Source: Rhodococcoides fascians A25f
Lineage (GTDB): Bacteria > Actinomycetota > Actinomycetes > Mycobacteriales > Mycobacteriaceae
Reading direction: 5' to 3'
Length of the DNA stretch: 64,000 nt
Assembly (NCBI RefSeq): GCF_000760935.2
Contig: NZ_CP049744.1
Span: forward strand, 2,469,001-2,533,000
Shown: one piece after another, positions 31,394 through 39,859 of the stretch
How the letters are laid out: every line of letters starts with the position of its first letter
Numbering within the stretch: the stretch's first letter is position 1
Notes under the pieces: model-generated
Told to the model about the DNA's origin: nothing
The model's database searches: none
The model's input: the letters and a program-made list of their open reading frames with translations, nothing else
Translations under genes and position numbers: made by a program

Positions 31394-32455
31394 ATGAACG
31401 CACCGACCGCAGACGAGCAGCCACGAACCTGGCGTCGAATTCTCGGCGCGTTGACGACTCGTACCGACCTTTCCAGCGCAGACACCGGCTGGGCGATGGA
31501 CGAGATCATGGCCGACAACGCGACGGCGGCACAGATCGCAGCGTTCGGAGTGGCCCTCAGGATGAAGGGGCCGACTCCGGCGGAGGTGAGCGGTCTCGCC
31601 GAATCCATGCTTTCGCACGCGGTGCTGGTGGACACCGATACCGACGCCGTCGACGTCGTCGGGACCGGTGGTGACGGAGCCGACACCGTCAATATCTCCA
31701 CCATGGCCGCCATCGTCGTAGCGGCCAGTGGCATCCGGGTGGTCAAGCACGGCAACCGCGCGGCGTCGTCCAAGAGCGGCACGACCGACGTACTCGAAGC
31801 GCTGGGCGTCCGGGTGACTCTGGGAGCCGACGCGGTCGCGGCGAGCGTCGAGCAGGTGGGAATCGGGTTCTGCTTCGCGCCGATGCACCACCCCGCACTG
31901 CGCTTCGCCGCGGCACCGCGCAAGGAGATAGGCATCCCGACGGTCTTCAACGTCCTGGGGCCTCTCACCAATCCGGGCCGCCCGCGCGCAGGTCTGATCG
32001 GCTGCGCCTTCGAAAGTTTGGCTCCCGTGATGGCCGACGTGTTCGCGGGCCGTGGCAGCTCGGTGCTCGTCGTGCGCGGCGACGACGGACTGGACGAGAT
32101 CACCCTGTCCACCACGACAACGGTGCACGTGGTGTCCGGCGGCTCGGTGACCGTCGAGATGATCGATCCACTCGACTACGGCATCGACCGGGCACCTATC
32201 GAGGCCCTCAGAGGCGGCGATGCGGAGTTCAATGCCGCAGTGGCGCATCGCGTGTTCGCCGGCGAACACGGACCGGTCCGTGATGCCGTGCTGCTCAATG
32301 CCGCCGCGGCCATTGCCGCGCATCAGGGCGTCTCCGGGAACCTACACGAGCGCATCGAAGCCGGATTGGCAACTGCTGCAACGGTTGTCGACAACGGTTC
32401 CGCGTCGCGGCTACTCGCCGACTGGGCTCGCTGCACCACTGCATTGGCCGACTGA
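31394..32455 (+). CDS. trpD: Anthranilate phosphoribosyltransferase
   Basis: Second step of tryptophan synthesis; 353 residues. Motifs: [17 protein letters not shown] (PRPP binding, near 93-109), [18 protein letters not shown] and [14 protein letters not shown] 31394 gives the expected N-terminus; the frame stays open upstream from 30851, but that is shadow of the previous gene. Other trp genes are not in the window, so trpD stands alone as in mycobacteria. Confidence 0.96.
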   Translation: MNAPTADEQPRTWRRILGALTTRTDLSSADTGWAMDEIMADNATAAQIAAFGVALRMKGPTPAEVSGLAESMLSHAVLVDTDTDAVDVVGTGGDGADTVNISTMAAIVVAASGIRVVKHGNRAASSKSGTTDVLEALGVRVTLGADAVAASVEQVGIGFCFAPMHHPALRFAAAPRKEIGIPTVFNVLGPLTNPGRPRAGLIGCAFESLAPVMADVFAGRGSSVLVVRGDDGLDEITLSTTTTVHVVSGGSVTVEMIDPLDYGIDRAPIEALRGGDAEFNAAVAHRVFAGEHGPVRDAVLLNAAAAIAAHQGVSGNLHERIEAGLATAATVVDNGSASRLLADWARCTTALAD

Positions 32456-32466
32456 CGAATTGTGCC

Positions 32467-32742
32467 CTACTCGCCGATCGAGAACCCTGCATCGACGTCG
32501 GCGCTCGAATACGACTGGAACGCAATGTGAGTCGTGGTGCTCCGAACGCCACGCACACGATTGATGTGTTTGGTGACGACGTCGGCGATCGAGGCATGGT
32601 CACGCACTTTGACGATGGCGATCAGATCGACATCCCCAGCGCACGAATAGACCTCCGTCACACCATCGACATCGGCAACGGCCTGCGCCGCCTCCGGAAT
32701 CAAATCGGCCTCGGCGTCGATCAAGACGATGGCATTGATCAT
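32467..32742 (-). CDS. Stand-alone Lrp/AsnC ligand-binding (RAM) domain protein
   Basis: 91 residues covering only the effector-binding and oligomerisation domain of Lrp/AsnC regulators, with no helix-turn-helix. MINAIVLIDAEADLIPEAAQ, VTEVYSCAGDVDLIAIVKV and RVRGVRSTTTHIAF follow the family pattern. Such proteins may tune full-length Lrp regulators or bind amino acids. ATG 32742 has GGAGCAGAG just upstream. It is convergent with trpD, 11 bases apart. Confidence 0.88.
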   Translation of the reverse strand: MINAIVLIDAEADLIPEAAQAVADVDGVTEVYSCAGDVDLIAIVKVRDHASIADVVTKHINRVRGVRSTTTHIAFQSYSSADVDAGFSIGE

Positions 32743-32813
32743 CTCTGCTCCTCATGCATCTCGAGCCCGATGTACGACGAGCTCCCACCCAACCCTAGTT
32801 CCACCGGTCTCTC

Positions 32814-32927
32814 CGCGGGCTCCACTCCTGCACTACCGGTCGTTCCGCGGGCTCCACTCCTGCACTACCGGTCGTTCCGCGGGCTCCACTCCTGCGCTAC
32901 CGGTCATTCCGCGGGCTCCACTCCTGC
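32814..32927. repeat. 32-bp direct tandem repeat array
   Basis: Units begin at 32814, 32846, 32878 and 32910 (exact 32-bp period); the last is cut after 18 bases. Core is CGCGGGCTCCACTCCTGC, spacer about ACTACCGGTCGTTC with single-base changes. It fills the gap between the Lrp-type gene and the exonuclease gene and covers the last codons of the latter. There is no spacer diversity, so it is not CRISPR. Confidence 0.9.
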
Positions 32928-34702
32928 CGCGCGGCTTCTCTCGCCGTTCGGCACCAGTCCTCCCACGAACCCGCAGAGCGTGCCGGGCTGCAGTAACCGC
33001 TGCTGGTGCGCACGATGCGAACCCCATCGGTGCGTAGCCAGGATGCGATGAGGCCGACCTCCTCCGGCGGTGCACCCCGAAGCGGCGTGGGATCGGGCAT
33101 CACCGTCTCGGCGGACGCGGTGATGGCATCGACGACGGGCATCGGGTGCACTCCGCGGGGAGCGACCGCAGCACCGGCCAGACGGCCGAATCGCACCACG
33201 ATCAACTCCCATCCTCCGTCCGCGGTCCGCCGCGCGGCCACCAGTTCGGCGATGGCGGCCACGGCCGCCGACCGATGCATCCGGCGTAGCGCCTCCACGG
33301 TGATCGCGATCCGGTCGCGCAGGCGCGCGGCAGTCTCGTAGAGCTCCCTGTCCGCGAGTTCGGCGACCCGCCGGCGCATGGAATAGAGGATCGCGTCGTC
33401 CTGGCCACACACGAGCGCAAGAAACTGCGCCGGTGCGCCGGAGTACTCGTCGGCCGTCATCGGCCCGGAGATCGCCGCTGGGCAGCCGCCGACGTCGGTT
33501 GCCGGGCAGTCGTCACCGTGCCGAACCGAACGAGCCAGCCGGCGGGTGCACGTGCGCAGACGGCAGAACTCCGCCACGAGCGCCGAAGCCTCTGCGGCGT
33601 CACCGCGAACCGGGAACGGTCCGAGACTGTTGGGCGTCGGCGTCCGGACTATCGACAGTCGTGGGAACGCCTCGTCGGTGAGGGTGATCCACCAGCCCTT
33701 CTTGGGAAACTTCGACCGGCGGTTGTACGGCGGGATGTGCGCCGAGAGCAGGCGCAGCTCTCTGACACCGGCTTCGAGTGCGTGCGCGCACTCGACGTGG
33801 TCGACACGCGTGGCCAGGGAGACCATCTCTTTCATCCGGCCCCTGGTCTCGGACCCGGTGAAGTAGTTGCGTACTCGGCGCTTGAGGTTGTTCGAGGTGC
33901 CGACGTACAAGACCTCGTCGGACGGGCCGCGGAAGAGATAGACGCCGGGCGTGCCGGGCAGGTGAGCGGCCAGCCCGCGTTTGGCGCGTTGGCCGGCCGA
34001 CACCGCAGGAAGGTAGTCGACCAACTCGGCATAACTGTGAACGCCCTGATTGCCCACTCGTTCGATGAGGCCGTGCAGAACGTCGACCGTTGCACGGGCG
34101 TCGTCGAGCGCCCGGTGAGTCGGCCGGGTGCCGGATCGGAACAGTGTGGACAGCGCGGAGAGTTTGACCGAGGGTGCCTCGTCGCGCGTGAGTACCCGTC
34201 GAGCCAGCTTGACGGTGCACAACACCTGAAACCGGGGCCACGCTATGTCGAGACGACTGGCGGCGGCCTTGAGGAACCCGGTGTCGAAGCCCGCGTTGTG
34301 GGCCACCAGCACCGAGCCGCGGGCGAACTCGAGGAAACCGGGTAGCACTCGTTCTATCCGAGGCGCGCCGATCAGCATCGCCGACGTGATTCCGGTGAGT
34401 TCGACGATGTACGGGGGAATGGACCTGCCCGGATCGACGAGGGTGGCGAATTCGCCGAGAATTTCGCCTCCTCGAACCTTGACCGCACCGATCTCGGTGA
34501 TGGCCTCCGTGTCTGCGCTGCCACCGGTGGTTTCGAGGTCGACGACGACGAACGTGGTCTCGTGCAGTGGGGTGTCCAGTTCGTCGAACGTCAGCTGGAT
34601 GGGCAGGCTCACCGGGACGACGGTAGGTCCGACGTCCGACAAGAACGCGCATGGCGGCGTCGTCGGTGACCGTGTCGTCGCGCCCGGACCGTGAAGTGTC
34701 AC
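32897..34702 (-). CDS. DEDDh 3'-5' exonuclease fused to a UvrC-like GIY-YIG region
   Basis: 601 residues. The DnaQ-like domain (about 45-210) carries [21 protein letters not shown] and [14 protein letters not shown], giving the D-E-D-H-D active site. A UvrC-like GIY-YIG domain follows ([21 protein letters not shown], near 250-270) with a UvrC-type middle region, but no C-terminal UvrC endonuclease half. The Rv2191 position carries the same architecture. Start is uncertain: GTG 34702 has ACAGG upstream, GTG 34612 is also possible. The last eight residues EWSPRNDR and the TAG stop come from the tandem repeat. Confidence 0.9.
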   Translation of the reverse strand: MTLHGPGATTRSPTTPPCAFLSDVGPTVVPVSLPIQLTFDELDTPLHETTFVVVDLETTGGSADTEAITEIGAVKVRGGEILGEFATLVDPGRSIPPYIVELTGITSAMLIGAPRIERVLPGFLEFARGSVLVAHNAGFDTGFLKAAASRLDIAWPRFQVLCTVKLARRVLTRDEAPSVKLSALSTLFRSGTRPTHRALDDARATVDVLHGLIERVGNQGVHSYAELVDYLPAVSAGQRAKRGLAAHLPGTPGVYLFRGPSDEVLYVGTSNNLKRRVRNYFTGSETRGRMKEMVSLATRVDHVECAHALEAGVRELRLLSAHIPPYNRRSKFPKKGWWITLTDEAFPRLSIVRTPTPNSLGPFPVRGDAAEASALVAEFCRLRTCTRRLARSVRHGDDCPATDVGGCPAAISGPMTADEYSGAPAQFLALVCGQDDAILYSMRRRVAELADRELYETAARLRDRIAITVEALRRMHRSAAVAAIAELVAARRTADGGWELIVVRFGRLAGAAVAPRGVHPMPVVDAITASAETVMPDPTPLRGAPPEEVGLIASWLRTDGVRIVRTSSGYCSPARSAGSWEDWCRTAREAARQEWSPRNDR

Positions 34703-34783
34703 GAAACCTGTCGGTGGCGCGCGCTACCTTTCGCTCGATCGGCTGATTCGGCCGCCTGAAACAGCAAAGAGACAAGGATCACA

Positions 34784-35065
34784 ATGATCATCGACTGCAG
34801 TGACTGCCTGGTCCGTGACATCGCCTGCGCGGACTGCGTCGTGACGGTGCTTCTGGGGCCGCCGGGAATGCCATCGAGGTCGGACGGACGGTGGGTCGGA
34901 CCACCCTCGCCGATAACGCTCGAGCAGGAGGAACTGGGTGCGATGGGTGTGCTCGCGGATGTCGGTCTCGTCCCTACGCTCAAGCTCGTGACGAACGCGG
35001 ACGAGACCGCCGAAGTTCCGTCGTTACCGACTCGTGACGCAACGGGGGATCAGCGCGCTGGTTAG
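34784..35065 (+). CDS. Small conserved protein with two N-terminal CxxC motifs
   Basis: 93 residues. CSDC (5-8) and CADC (15-18) suggest a metal or thiol site; the rest has no membrane segment. ATG 34784 has AAGGA about 10 bases upstream. It is divergent from the exonuclease and precedes the riboswitch and NlpC/P60 genes. I believe similar small proteins occur at this position in other actinobacteria, but the function is unknown. Confidence 0.78.
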   Translation: MIIDCSDCLVRDIACADCVVTVLLGPPGMPSRSDGRWVGPPSPITLEQEELGAMGVLADVGLVPTLKLVTNADETAEVPSLPTRDATGDQRAG

Positions 35066-35187
35066 CGAAATTCGGGTCGATTTCGGTTGCGTCGGCGCGT
35101 TGGGGTCGACACAGGGGTATGCCATTTCGTAACCTTCCTGAGACCTTGCGGAGTCTCGCCAGTCCAAACCGGAGTGGCGTCGCAAGT

Positions 35188-35335
35188 CACCGCCTAATCG
35201 ATCACTCGCGAGAGTGTTCGTACCGGGAACCCGATATCTACTGGGGTGAATCCCGCTGAGCCACCCACAGTGGCCGGTGGGTAGGGCTGCTCTTCCCAGC
35301 CCGAACCCGTCAGCTAACTCGGTCGGCGGACGATA
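35188..35335 (+). ncRNA. Cyclic di-AMP riboswitch (ydaO-yuaA type)
   Basis: Contains the hallmark blocks of the ydaO leader in order: GGGAACCC, GGGGTGAATCCC, then GGGTAGGGCTGCTCTTCCCAGCCCGAA and CCGTCAGCTAACTCGG, with CCGCC (35190-35194) able to pair with GGCGG (35325-35329) as the closing stem. It lies just upstream of an NlpC/P60 gene, the usual actinobacterial setting. A -10-like TAACCT at 35130-35135 would give a leader of about 220 bases. In this class c-di-AMP normally turns cell-wall hydrolase expression down. Boundaries are approximate. Confidence 0.85.
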
Positions 35336-35359
35336 GGAAGAAACGGAGCACCATCTTTC

Positions 35360-35914
35360 GTGGCGTCACAACTTTCCAACCGATCATTGCGGCGAGTTCT
35401 CGTAGCCGGAGCGCTCACGGCAGGCGTGGTCATTCTTCCCGCTGCACCCGCGATGGCGGCCCCCCTCACCATCCCCGGCGTCGGAACCTTCGAGATTCCC
35501 GACATCCCGGGCCTCCCTCCCCTCAACATTCCGGGTATCCCCGCACCGGGTGCGCCGCTGGCTCCCCAGGTCACGCCCGCAGCGAAGGCCGTTCAGGCTG
35601 CTGAGTCCAAGATCGGCGCTCCGTACGTGTACGGCGCCTCGGGTCCGGATTCGTTCGACTGCTCGGGTCTGATCCAGTGGGCATACAAGCAGGCCGGCGT
35701 CAGCCTGCCGCGCACGAGCTACGACCAGGCAGCCGCGGGCACACCGGTCTCGCGTGACAGCCTGATGCCCGGCGACGTCGTCTCGTTCTACGGCGGCTCG
35801 CACTCGGGTATGTACATCGGCGACGGCAACGTCGTGCACGCCTCCACGTCCGGCGTGCCGGTCAAGGTTGCTCCCGTGGACTCGATGCCGTTCGACGGTG
35901 CTCGTCGTTACTGA
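35360..35914 (+). CDS. Secreted NlpC/P60 peptidoglycan endopeptidase (short form)
   Basis: 184 residues. A signal peptide (about 1-33, cleaved after AMA-A) leads to a Pro/Gly/Ile-rich linker and a C-terminal NlpC/P60 domain. Catalytic Cys is in DSFDCSGLIQW (near 97), His in SHSGMYIGDG (near 150) with VVHAST following. It should cleave peptide stems of peptidoglycan. GTG 35360 has GGAG about 11 bases upstream. Expression is probably under the c-di-AMP riboswitch. The second NlpC/P60 gene follows 304 bases later. Confidence 0.94.
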   Translation: MASQLSNRSLRRVLVAGALTAGVVILPAAPAMAAPLTIPGVGTFEIPDIPGLPPLNIPGIPAPGAPLAPQVTPAAKAVQAAESKIGAPYVYGASGPDSFDCSGLIQWAYKQAGVSLPRTSYDQAAAGTPVSRDSLMPGDVVSFYGGSHSGMYIGDGNVVHASTSGVPVKVAPVDSMPFDGARRY

Positions 35915-36218
35915 TTCGAGCCGCAGACGTTCGCTGTGATCGACCGACAGGGTCGAGCCGTACCCCGGCTCGACCCTGTCGTCGTCTCCGGACACGGCAT
36001 GCGACACGCCGGTCCGGTGGACAGCGGACGCCCCAGTTCGTAATCTGATCGAGACCTGGTCGATGTTTACTTTGTGACCTGTCACCGACGAACCCCATCG
36101 ATTTCAGACGGTGTTCACCTCCGCGCCCGCAAGAGCATGGGTATGGTTCGTTTCCGGACTGCTAATCCAACCGTCGCCTCGTGAAGGCGACAGATGTAAG
36201 GACGGAGAGTCGCTTTCC
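35915..36218 (+). other. Intergenic leader region between the two NlpC/P60 genes
   Basis: 304 bases without a gene. From left: a terminator-like hairpin (35946-35980); an inverted repeat GTGAC-CT-GTCAC (36074-36085) that could bind a regulator; and near the next gene a hairpin GTCGCCT-AGGCGAC (36172-36190) followed by AAGGACGGAG. The leader does not match the ydaO pattern. Nothing else is recognised. Confidence 0.6.
35946..35980 (+). terminator. Hairpin terminator after the first NlpC/P60 gene
   Basis: Perfect 14-bp stem GACAGGGTCGAGCC with a 7-base loop, 32 bases after the stop codon. Downstream sequence GTCGTCTCC is only mildly T-rich. Confidence 0.7.
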
Positions 36219-37280
36219 GTGGCGATATCGAGATCAAACCGAGTGTGGCGGCTGGCCCGTAACTCGGTGGTTGCTGTCGCGTTGGCCGCAAGCATCGCCG
36301 TAATGCCGACGCAGACTGCGATCGCTCAACCGGGATTCGACTCGGCGTCCGACGCCCAGACCAAGCTTGCGGAGCTCTCCCGAGATTCCGAGCAGACGAA
36401 CGAATCTCTGCACAACGCTCAGATCGACCTCGATGCCAAGACTGCGCAGCAGCTCGATGCCCAGGCCGCCGTCGATCGGAGCCGCGCCGCTCTCGACGCA
36501 GCGCAGGCGCAGTTGACTCAGCTCAAGCCGGCCATGGACAAGGTAGCCAACGTCAACTATCAGGGCGCGCGTACGAACCGCCTCTTCGCTGTCATGGTCA
36601 GCGACTCACCTCAGCAACTGCTCGACCAGATGTCGGCTCTCGATGTGATCTCGGCCGAGACCGCCGGCCAGGTCGCCCAGTTCCAGCAGGCGAGTTCGGA
36701 TGCCGCAGCGGCCGAACAGGCGGCAACAACGGCCGCGGACCAAGCTCGTGTCGCGGCCGAGCAGGCCAAGGCGGTCAGTGACGATCTCCAGGCCAAACAG
36801 AGCGAACTGCAGGGCCAGATAGCCGAGGTGATGGCCGCCTACAGCGCGCTGTCGTCGTCCGAGCAGCTCTCTCTCGCTGGATCGGCATTGCCCGACGGTT
36901 TCGATCCCACGACGATTCTGCAGAATCTGACGCCAGGGTCGGGTACCAGCGCGTTGCAAGCAGGTCTGACGCAGATCGGTAAGCCGTACGTCTGGGGTGG
37001 AACAGGTCCGGACGGCTTCGATTGCTCGGGACTGGTGGTGTGGGCGTACAAGCAGGTGGGAAAGACGCTCCCTCGGTCGAGTCAGGCTCAGGCCGAAGGC
37101 GGTACCCCGGTGGATCAGAAAGATCTGCAGCCGGGAGATGTGGTGCTGTTCTATCCGGACGCTTCGCACGTCGGTATCTATGCAGGTAACGGCAACGTGT
37201 TGCACGCGTCGACGTTCGGGGTCCCCGTCAAGGTGCAGTCGATGGCATCGTTCCCGTACTACGGGGCGCGTCGATACTGA
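36219..37280 (+). CDS. Secreted NlpC/P60 peptidoglycan endopeptidase with coiled coil
   Basis: 353 residues. A signal peptide (about 1-38, ending AIA-Q) is followed by a long Ala/Gln/Asp-rich coiled coil (about 45-215) and a C-terminal NlpC/P60 domain. Catalytic Cys lies in DGFDCSGLVVW (near 268), His in SHVGIYAGNG, then VLHAST. The layout resembles RipA-type and Rv2190c proteins. GTG 36219 has GGAG 12 bases upstream; the frame is open to 36111 but would start in the leader. The two NlpC/P60 genes are likely paralogues. Confidence 0.94.
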   Translation: MAISRSNRVWRLARNSVVAVALAASIAVMPTQTAIAQPGFDSASDAQTKLAELSRDSEQTNESLHNAQIDLDAKTAQQLDAQAAVDRSRAALDAAQAQLTQLKPAMDKVANVNYQGARTNRLFAVMVSDSPQQLLDQMSALDVISAETAGQVAQFQQASSDAAAAEQAATTAADQARVAAEQAKAVSDDLQAKQSELQGQIAEVMAAYSALSSSEQLSLAGSALPDGFDPTTILQNLTPGSGTSALQAGLTQIGKPYVWGGTGPDGFDCSGLVVWAYKQVGKTLPRSSQAQAEGGTPVDQKDLQPGDVVLFYPDASHVGIYAGNGNVLHASTFGVPVKVQSMASFPYYGARRY

Positions 37281-37310
37281 GGTGTGCCTCGACGATCGAC
37301 GCATGCGCGT

Positions 37311-38684
37311 ATGAGCGGGCCGAGCCAGCCCGCGGGCATCCGCCTCTTGGTCCGATCGGCGCGGCTTCGGTGGACGGCACTTGTTCTCGTCGCCGCAGTA
37401 TCGCTCTCGGTGGTCGTCCTTCACAACGTCTACAGCACCGACGGTGAATCCCGAGCTGCGTCGATCGACACTTCTGTCGGCCAGGCCCCGCCGACCTACG
37501 ATCAGCAGCGCCGCGCCGATGTGACCGTCCTTCTCGACCGATGGGCCGACGCAGTTCGCGCTGGAGACGTCGACGGTCTGCGGGCATTGATGGATCCGCG
37601 GGCCGATCCTGATTTCGTCGAGGCGCAAGTACGTCGGGCCGCGTCGGTTCCGGGCGTACCGTTCTCCGAATTCGGCTACGTCCTCGGCGACGACCCGGAA
37701 ACACCGGTTCCTCCTTCGATTGCAGAGCCACTGGACGCCACCGACATCTGGGCACCGCCGGTGTATCTGCGCTACGCCGTGGCGGGGCCGGACGCGTCGC
37801 CGACGAGTCGGCCGGTCTCGCTCGTCGTAGCCGAGCGGGACGGTCGATGGCGGCTCGTCGACGATGCGGACCTGCCCGAGTATCGACGCCACACCTGGCG
37901 TGGGCCGTGGGACTTCGGATCGTTGACAACACGATCGGTTCCGACGGCTTCGGGGACATCGGTGGTCATGGGGCATCCGGACCGGGAGCAGTTCGTCGCT
38001 GCCCTGGCGGCCGAGCTCCCGTCGGCAATCGATGCAGTCACCGACTTCTGGGGAGACGACTGGGCGCGAGACGGTTTGGTATTCGTCGCATCCTCCGCGG
38101 AGGAGTTCGCCGAGCTGACCGGATCCGATCCGTCGACGGACGTGGCTGCGGTGACCGTGTCCGACGCGGTGGCAGGGGACGGTTCGCGTCCGACCGGCCA
38201 GCGGGTGGTGTTCGGTCCCGATGCCGCGGCCCGATTGACGCCGTTCACCGTTCGCTCGGTTCTGCGGCACGAGTTGACCCACGTGGCGGCCAGGGCGCGG
38301 ACGGCGGACGGTACGGCCTTGTGGGTGGCGGAGGGGTTCGCCGACTACTCCGGGTACCGCAATTCCGGTGCCGATTTTTCGCAGCTCGCTCCTACCCTCG
38401 CCGCGATCGTGGCGTCGGGTGGACCGCCGACGGTGCTGCCGAAGGACGAGGATTTCGGTGCCGGAGGGGCACGGTCGAGTGTGGCCTACGAGTCGGCGTG
38501 GTCGGTGTTCGCTTTCGTGGCCGATCGGTACGGCGAGCCGACACTGCGCAGGCTGTACGAGGCGTTGGCGGCTGGACCTGCCTCGGACGGCTCCACCGAA
38601 GCCGCCTTCGCGTCGGTACTGGGATTGGACCGCACCCAGTTCGTCGCCTCGTGGGGCAACTGGGTGGCTGATCGGGCGCGCTGA
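37311..38684 (+). CDS. Membrane-anchored or secreted HExxH metallopeptidase-like protein
   Basis: 457 residues. An N-terminal hydrophobic segment (about 22-42) suggests export or membrane anchoring. Residues 65-160 look like an NTF2-like or accessory domain. The C-terminal half has HELTH (near 314-318) with the third ligand candidate in VAEGFADYSGY, the pattern of Peptidase_MA/M1-like zinc proteins. It follows the NlpC/P60 gene by 30 bases and precedes pimB by 23. ATG 37311 is used; GTG 37284 is an alternative. Substrate unknown. Confidence 0.85.
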   Translation: MSGPSQPAGIRLLVRSARLRWTALVLVAAVSLSVVVLHNVYSTDGESRAASIDTSVGQAPPTYDQQRRADVTVLLDRWADAVRAGDVDGLRALMDPRADPDFVEAQVRRAASVPGVPFSEFGYVLGDDPETPVPPSIAEPLDATDIWAPPVYLRYAVAGPDASPTSRPVSLVVAERDGRWRLVDDADLPEYRRHTWRGPWDFGSLTTRSVPTASGTSVVMGHPDREQFVAALAAELPSAIDAVTDFWGDDWARDGLVFVASSAEEFAELTGSDPSTDVAAVTVSDAVAGDGSRPTGQRVVFGPDAAARLTPFTVRSVLRHELTHVAARARTADGTALWVAEGFADYSGYRNSGADFSQLAPTLAAIVASGGPPTVLPKDEDFGAGGARSSVAYESAWSVFAFVADRYGEPTLRRLYEALAAGPASDGSTEAAFASVLGLDRTQFVASWGNWVADRAR

Positions 38685-38694
38685 CCTCGAGCGC

Positions 38695-38700
38695 TACGGT
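38695..38700 (+). promoter_or_regulatory. -10 element for pimB, likely leaderless
   Basis: TACGGT with a 7-base gap to ATG 38708 and no Shine-Dalgarno sequence. Confidence 0.45.
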
Positions 38701-38707
38701 TGACGCC

Positions 38708-39832
38708 ATGCGTCGTACTCTTCTCGTGACGAACGACTTTCCGCCTCGCCCGGGTGGAATCCAGTCCTATCTGCACAGCTTCGCCTCGCAACTACCCGCA
38801 GACGAACTCGTGGTCTATGCACCGCGGTGGCGCGGAGACTCGCACGAGAAGTTCGATGCCAGGCAGCCGTTCGAGGTGATCCGGCATCCGACGACGCTGA
38901 TGCTGCCGACTCCGCTCGTGGCGCGCCGGGCAGCTCGAATCCTGAAGTCGCATCGGTGCGACTCGGTGTGGTTCGGGGCGTCGGCTCCGTTGGCCGTGAT
39001 GTCGTCGCACCTGCGCAAGGCTGGGGCAGAGCGCATCGTGGCCAGTACGCACGGTCACGAGGTCGGCTGGTCGATGGTGCCGGGCGGGCGGGCGACCCTA
39101 CGCACGATCGGCGAGAACACCGATGTGGTGACCTACGTCAGCAAGTACACCCGGGGTCGGTTCAGCTCTGCGTTCGGTCGGACCGCAGCCCTCGAGCACC
39201 TGCCGCCCGGTGTCGATACGGATCGTTTCGTCCCCGACGACGCCGCGCGAGCGGAACTTCGCGCGCGCTACGGCCTCGGCGACCGCCCCACCGTTCTGTG
39301 TCTCTCGCGGCTCGTACCCCGTAAGGGACAGGACTTCCTGATCCGAGCGCTCCCGGGAATTCGGCGAGCCGTCGACGGTGCCGTTCTGGTGATCGTCGGA
39401 GGAGGGCCGTACGAGAAGACTCTGCGCGAGCTCGTTCGATCCACCGGAATGGAGCAGCACGTGGTGTTCACCGGCACGGTGCCGTCCGCGGAGCTCGCCG
39501 CCCACCACACCATCGCCGACGTGTTCGCCATGCCGAGCCGCACCCGTGGCGCGGGTCTCGACGTGGAGGGCCTCGGAATCGTCTACCTCGAAGCGTCTTC
39601 CTGCGGTGTGCCCGTCGTAGCCGGAACGTCCGGGGGTGCGCCGGAAGCTGTGCAGCACAACAAGACCGGGCTCGTGGTCGACGGAACGTCGGTCTCGTGC
39701 ATCACCGATGCGATCGTGCGAATCCTGTCCGATCGCGCGCTGGCAACGCAGATGGGCAACGCCGGCCGTGCATGGGTCGACGCCGAGTGGCGTTGGGACG
39801 TGCTGACGGAGAAGTTGCGATCGTTGATCTAG
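38708..39832 (+). CDS. pimB: Phosphatidylinositol mannosyltransferase (GT4)
   Basis: 374 residues, GT-B fold. It adds the second mannose in phosphatidylinositol mannoside synthesis at the inner membrane. The N-terminus has TNDFPPRPGGIQSYLHSF, a typical GT4 acceptor loop. The donor-site EX7E region is EASSCGVPVVAGTSGGAPEAV (near 299-319), with CLSRLVPRKGQD upstream. Position matches mycobacterial pimB (Rv2188c). Convergent with the acyl-CoA ligase gene. Confidence 0.94.
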   Translation: MRRTLLVTNDFPPRPGGIQSYLHSFASQLPADELVVYAPRWRGDSHEKFDARQPFEVIRHPTTLMLPTPLVARRAARILKSHRCDSVWFGASAPLAVMSSHLRKAGAERIVASTHGHEVGWSMVPGGRATLRTIGENTDVVTYVSKYTRGRFSSAFGRTAALEHLPPGVDTDRFVPDDAARAELRARYGLGDRPTVLCLSRLVPRKGQDFLIRALPGIRRAVDGAVLVIVGGGPYEKTLRELVRSTGMEQHVVFTGTVPSAELAAHHTIADVFAMPSRTRGAGLDVEGLGIVYLEASSCGVPVVAGTSGGAPEAVQHNKTGLVVDGTSVSCITDAIVRILSDRALATQMGNAGRAWVDAEWRWDVLTEKLRSLI

Positions 39833-39844
39833 CGTCCGTAGTTC

Positions 39845-39859
39845 GAGGCCGTTGGCCTC
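39845..39859. terminator. Short hairpin at the pimB/acyl-CoA ligase junction
   Basis: GAGGCC-GTT-GGCCTC, a 6-bp stem between two convergent genes, overlapping the stop codon of the ligase. Weak evidence for termination. Confidence 0.3.

Noticed and set aside
32814..32927. CRISPR array
   Set aside because: The inter-repeat sequence is itself repeated, so there are no unique spacers, and no cas genes are nearby.
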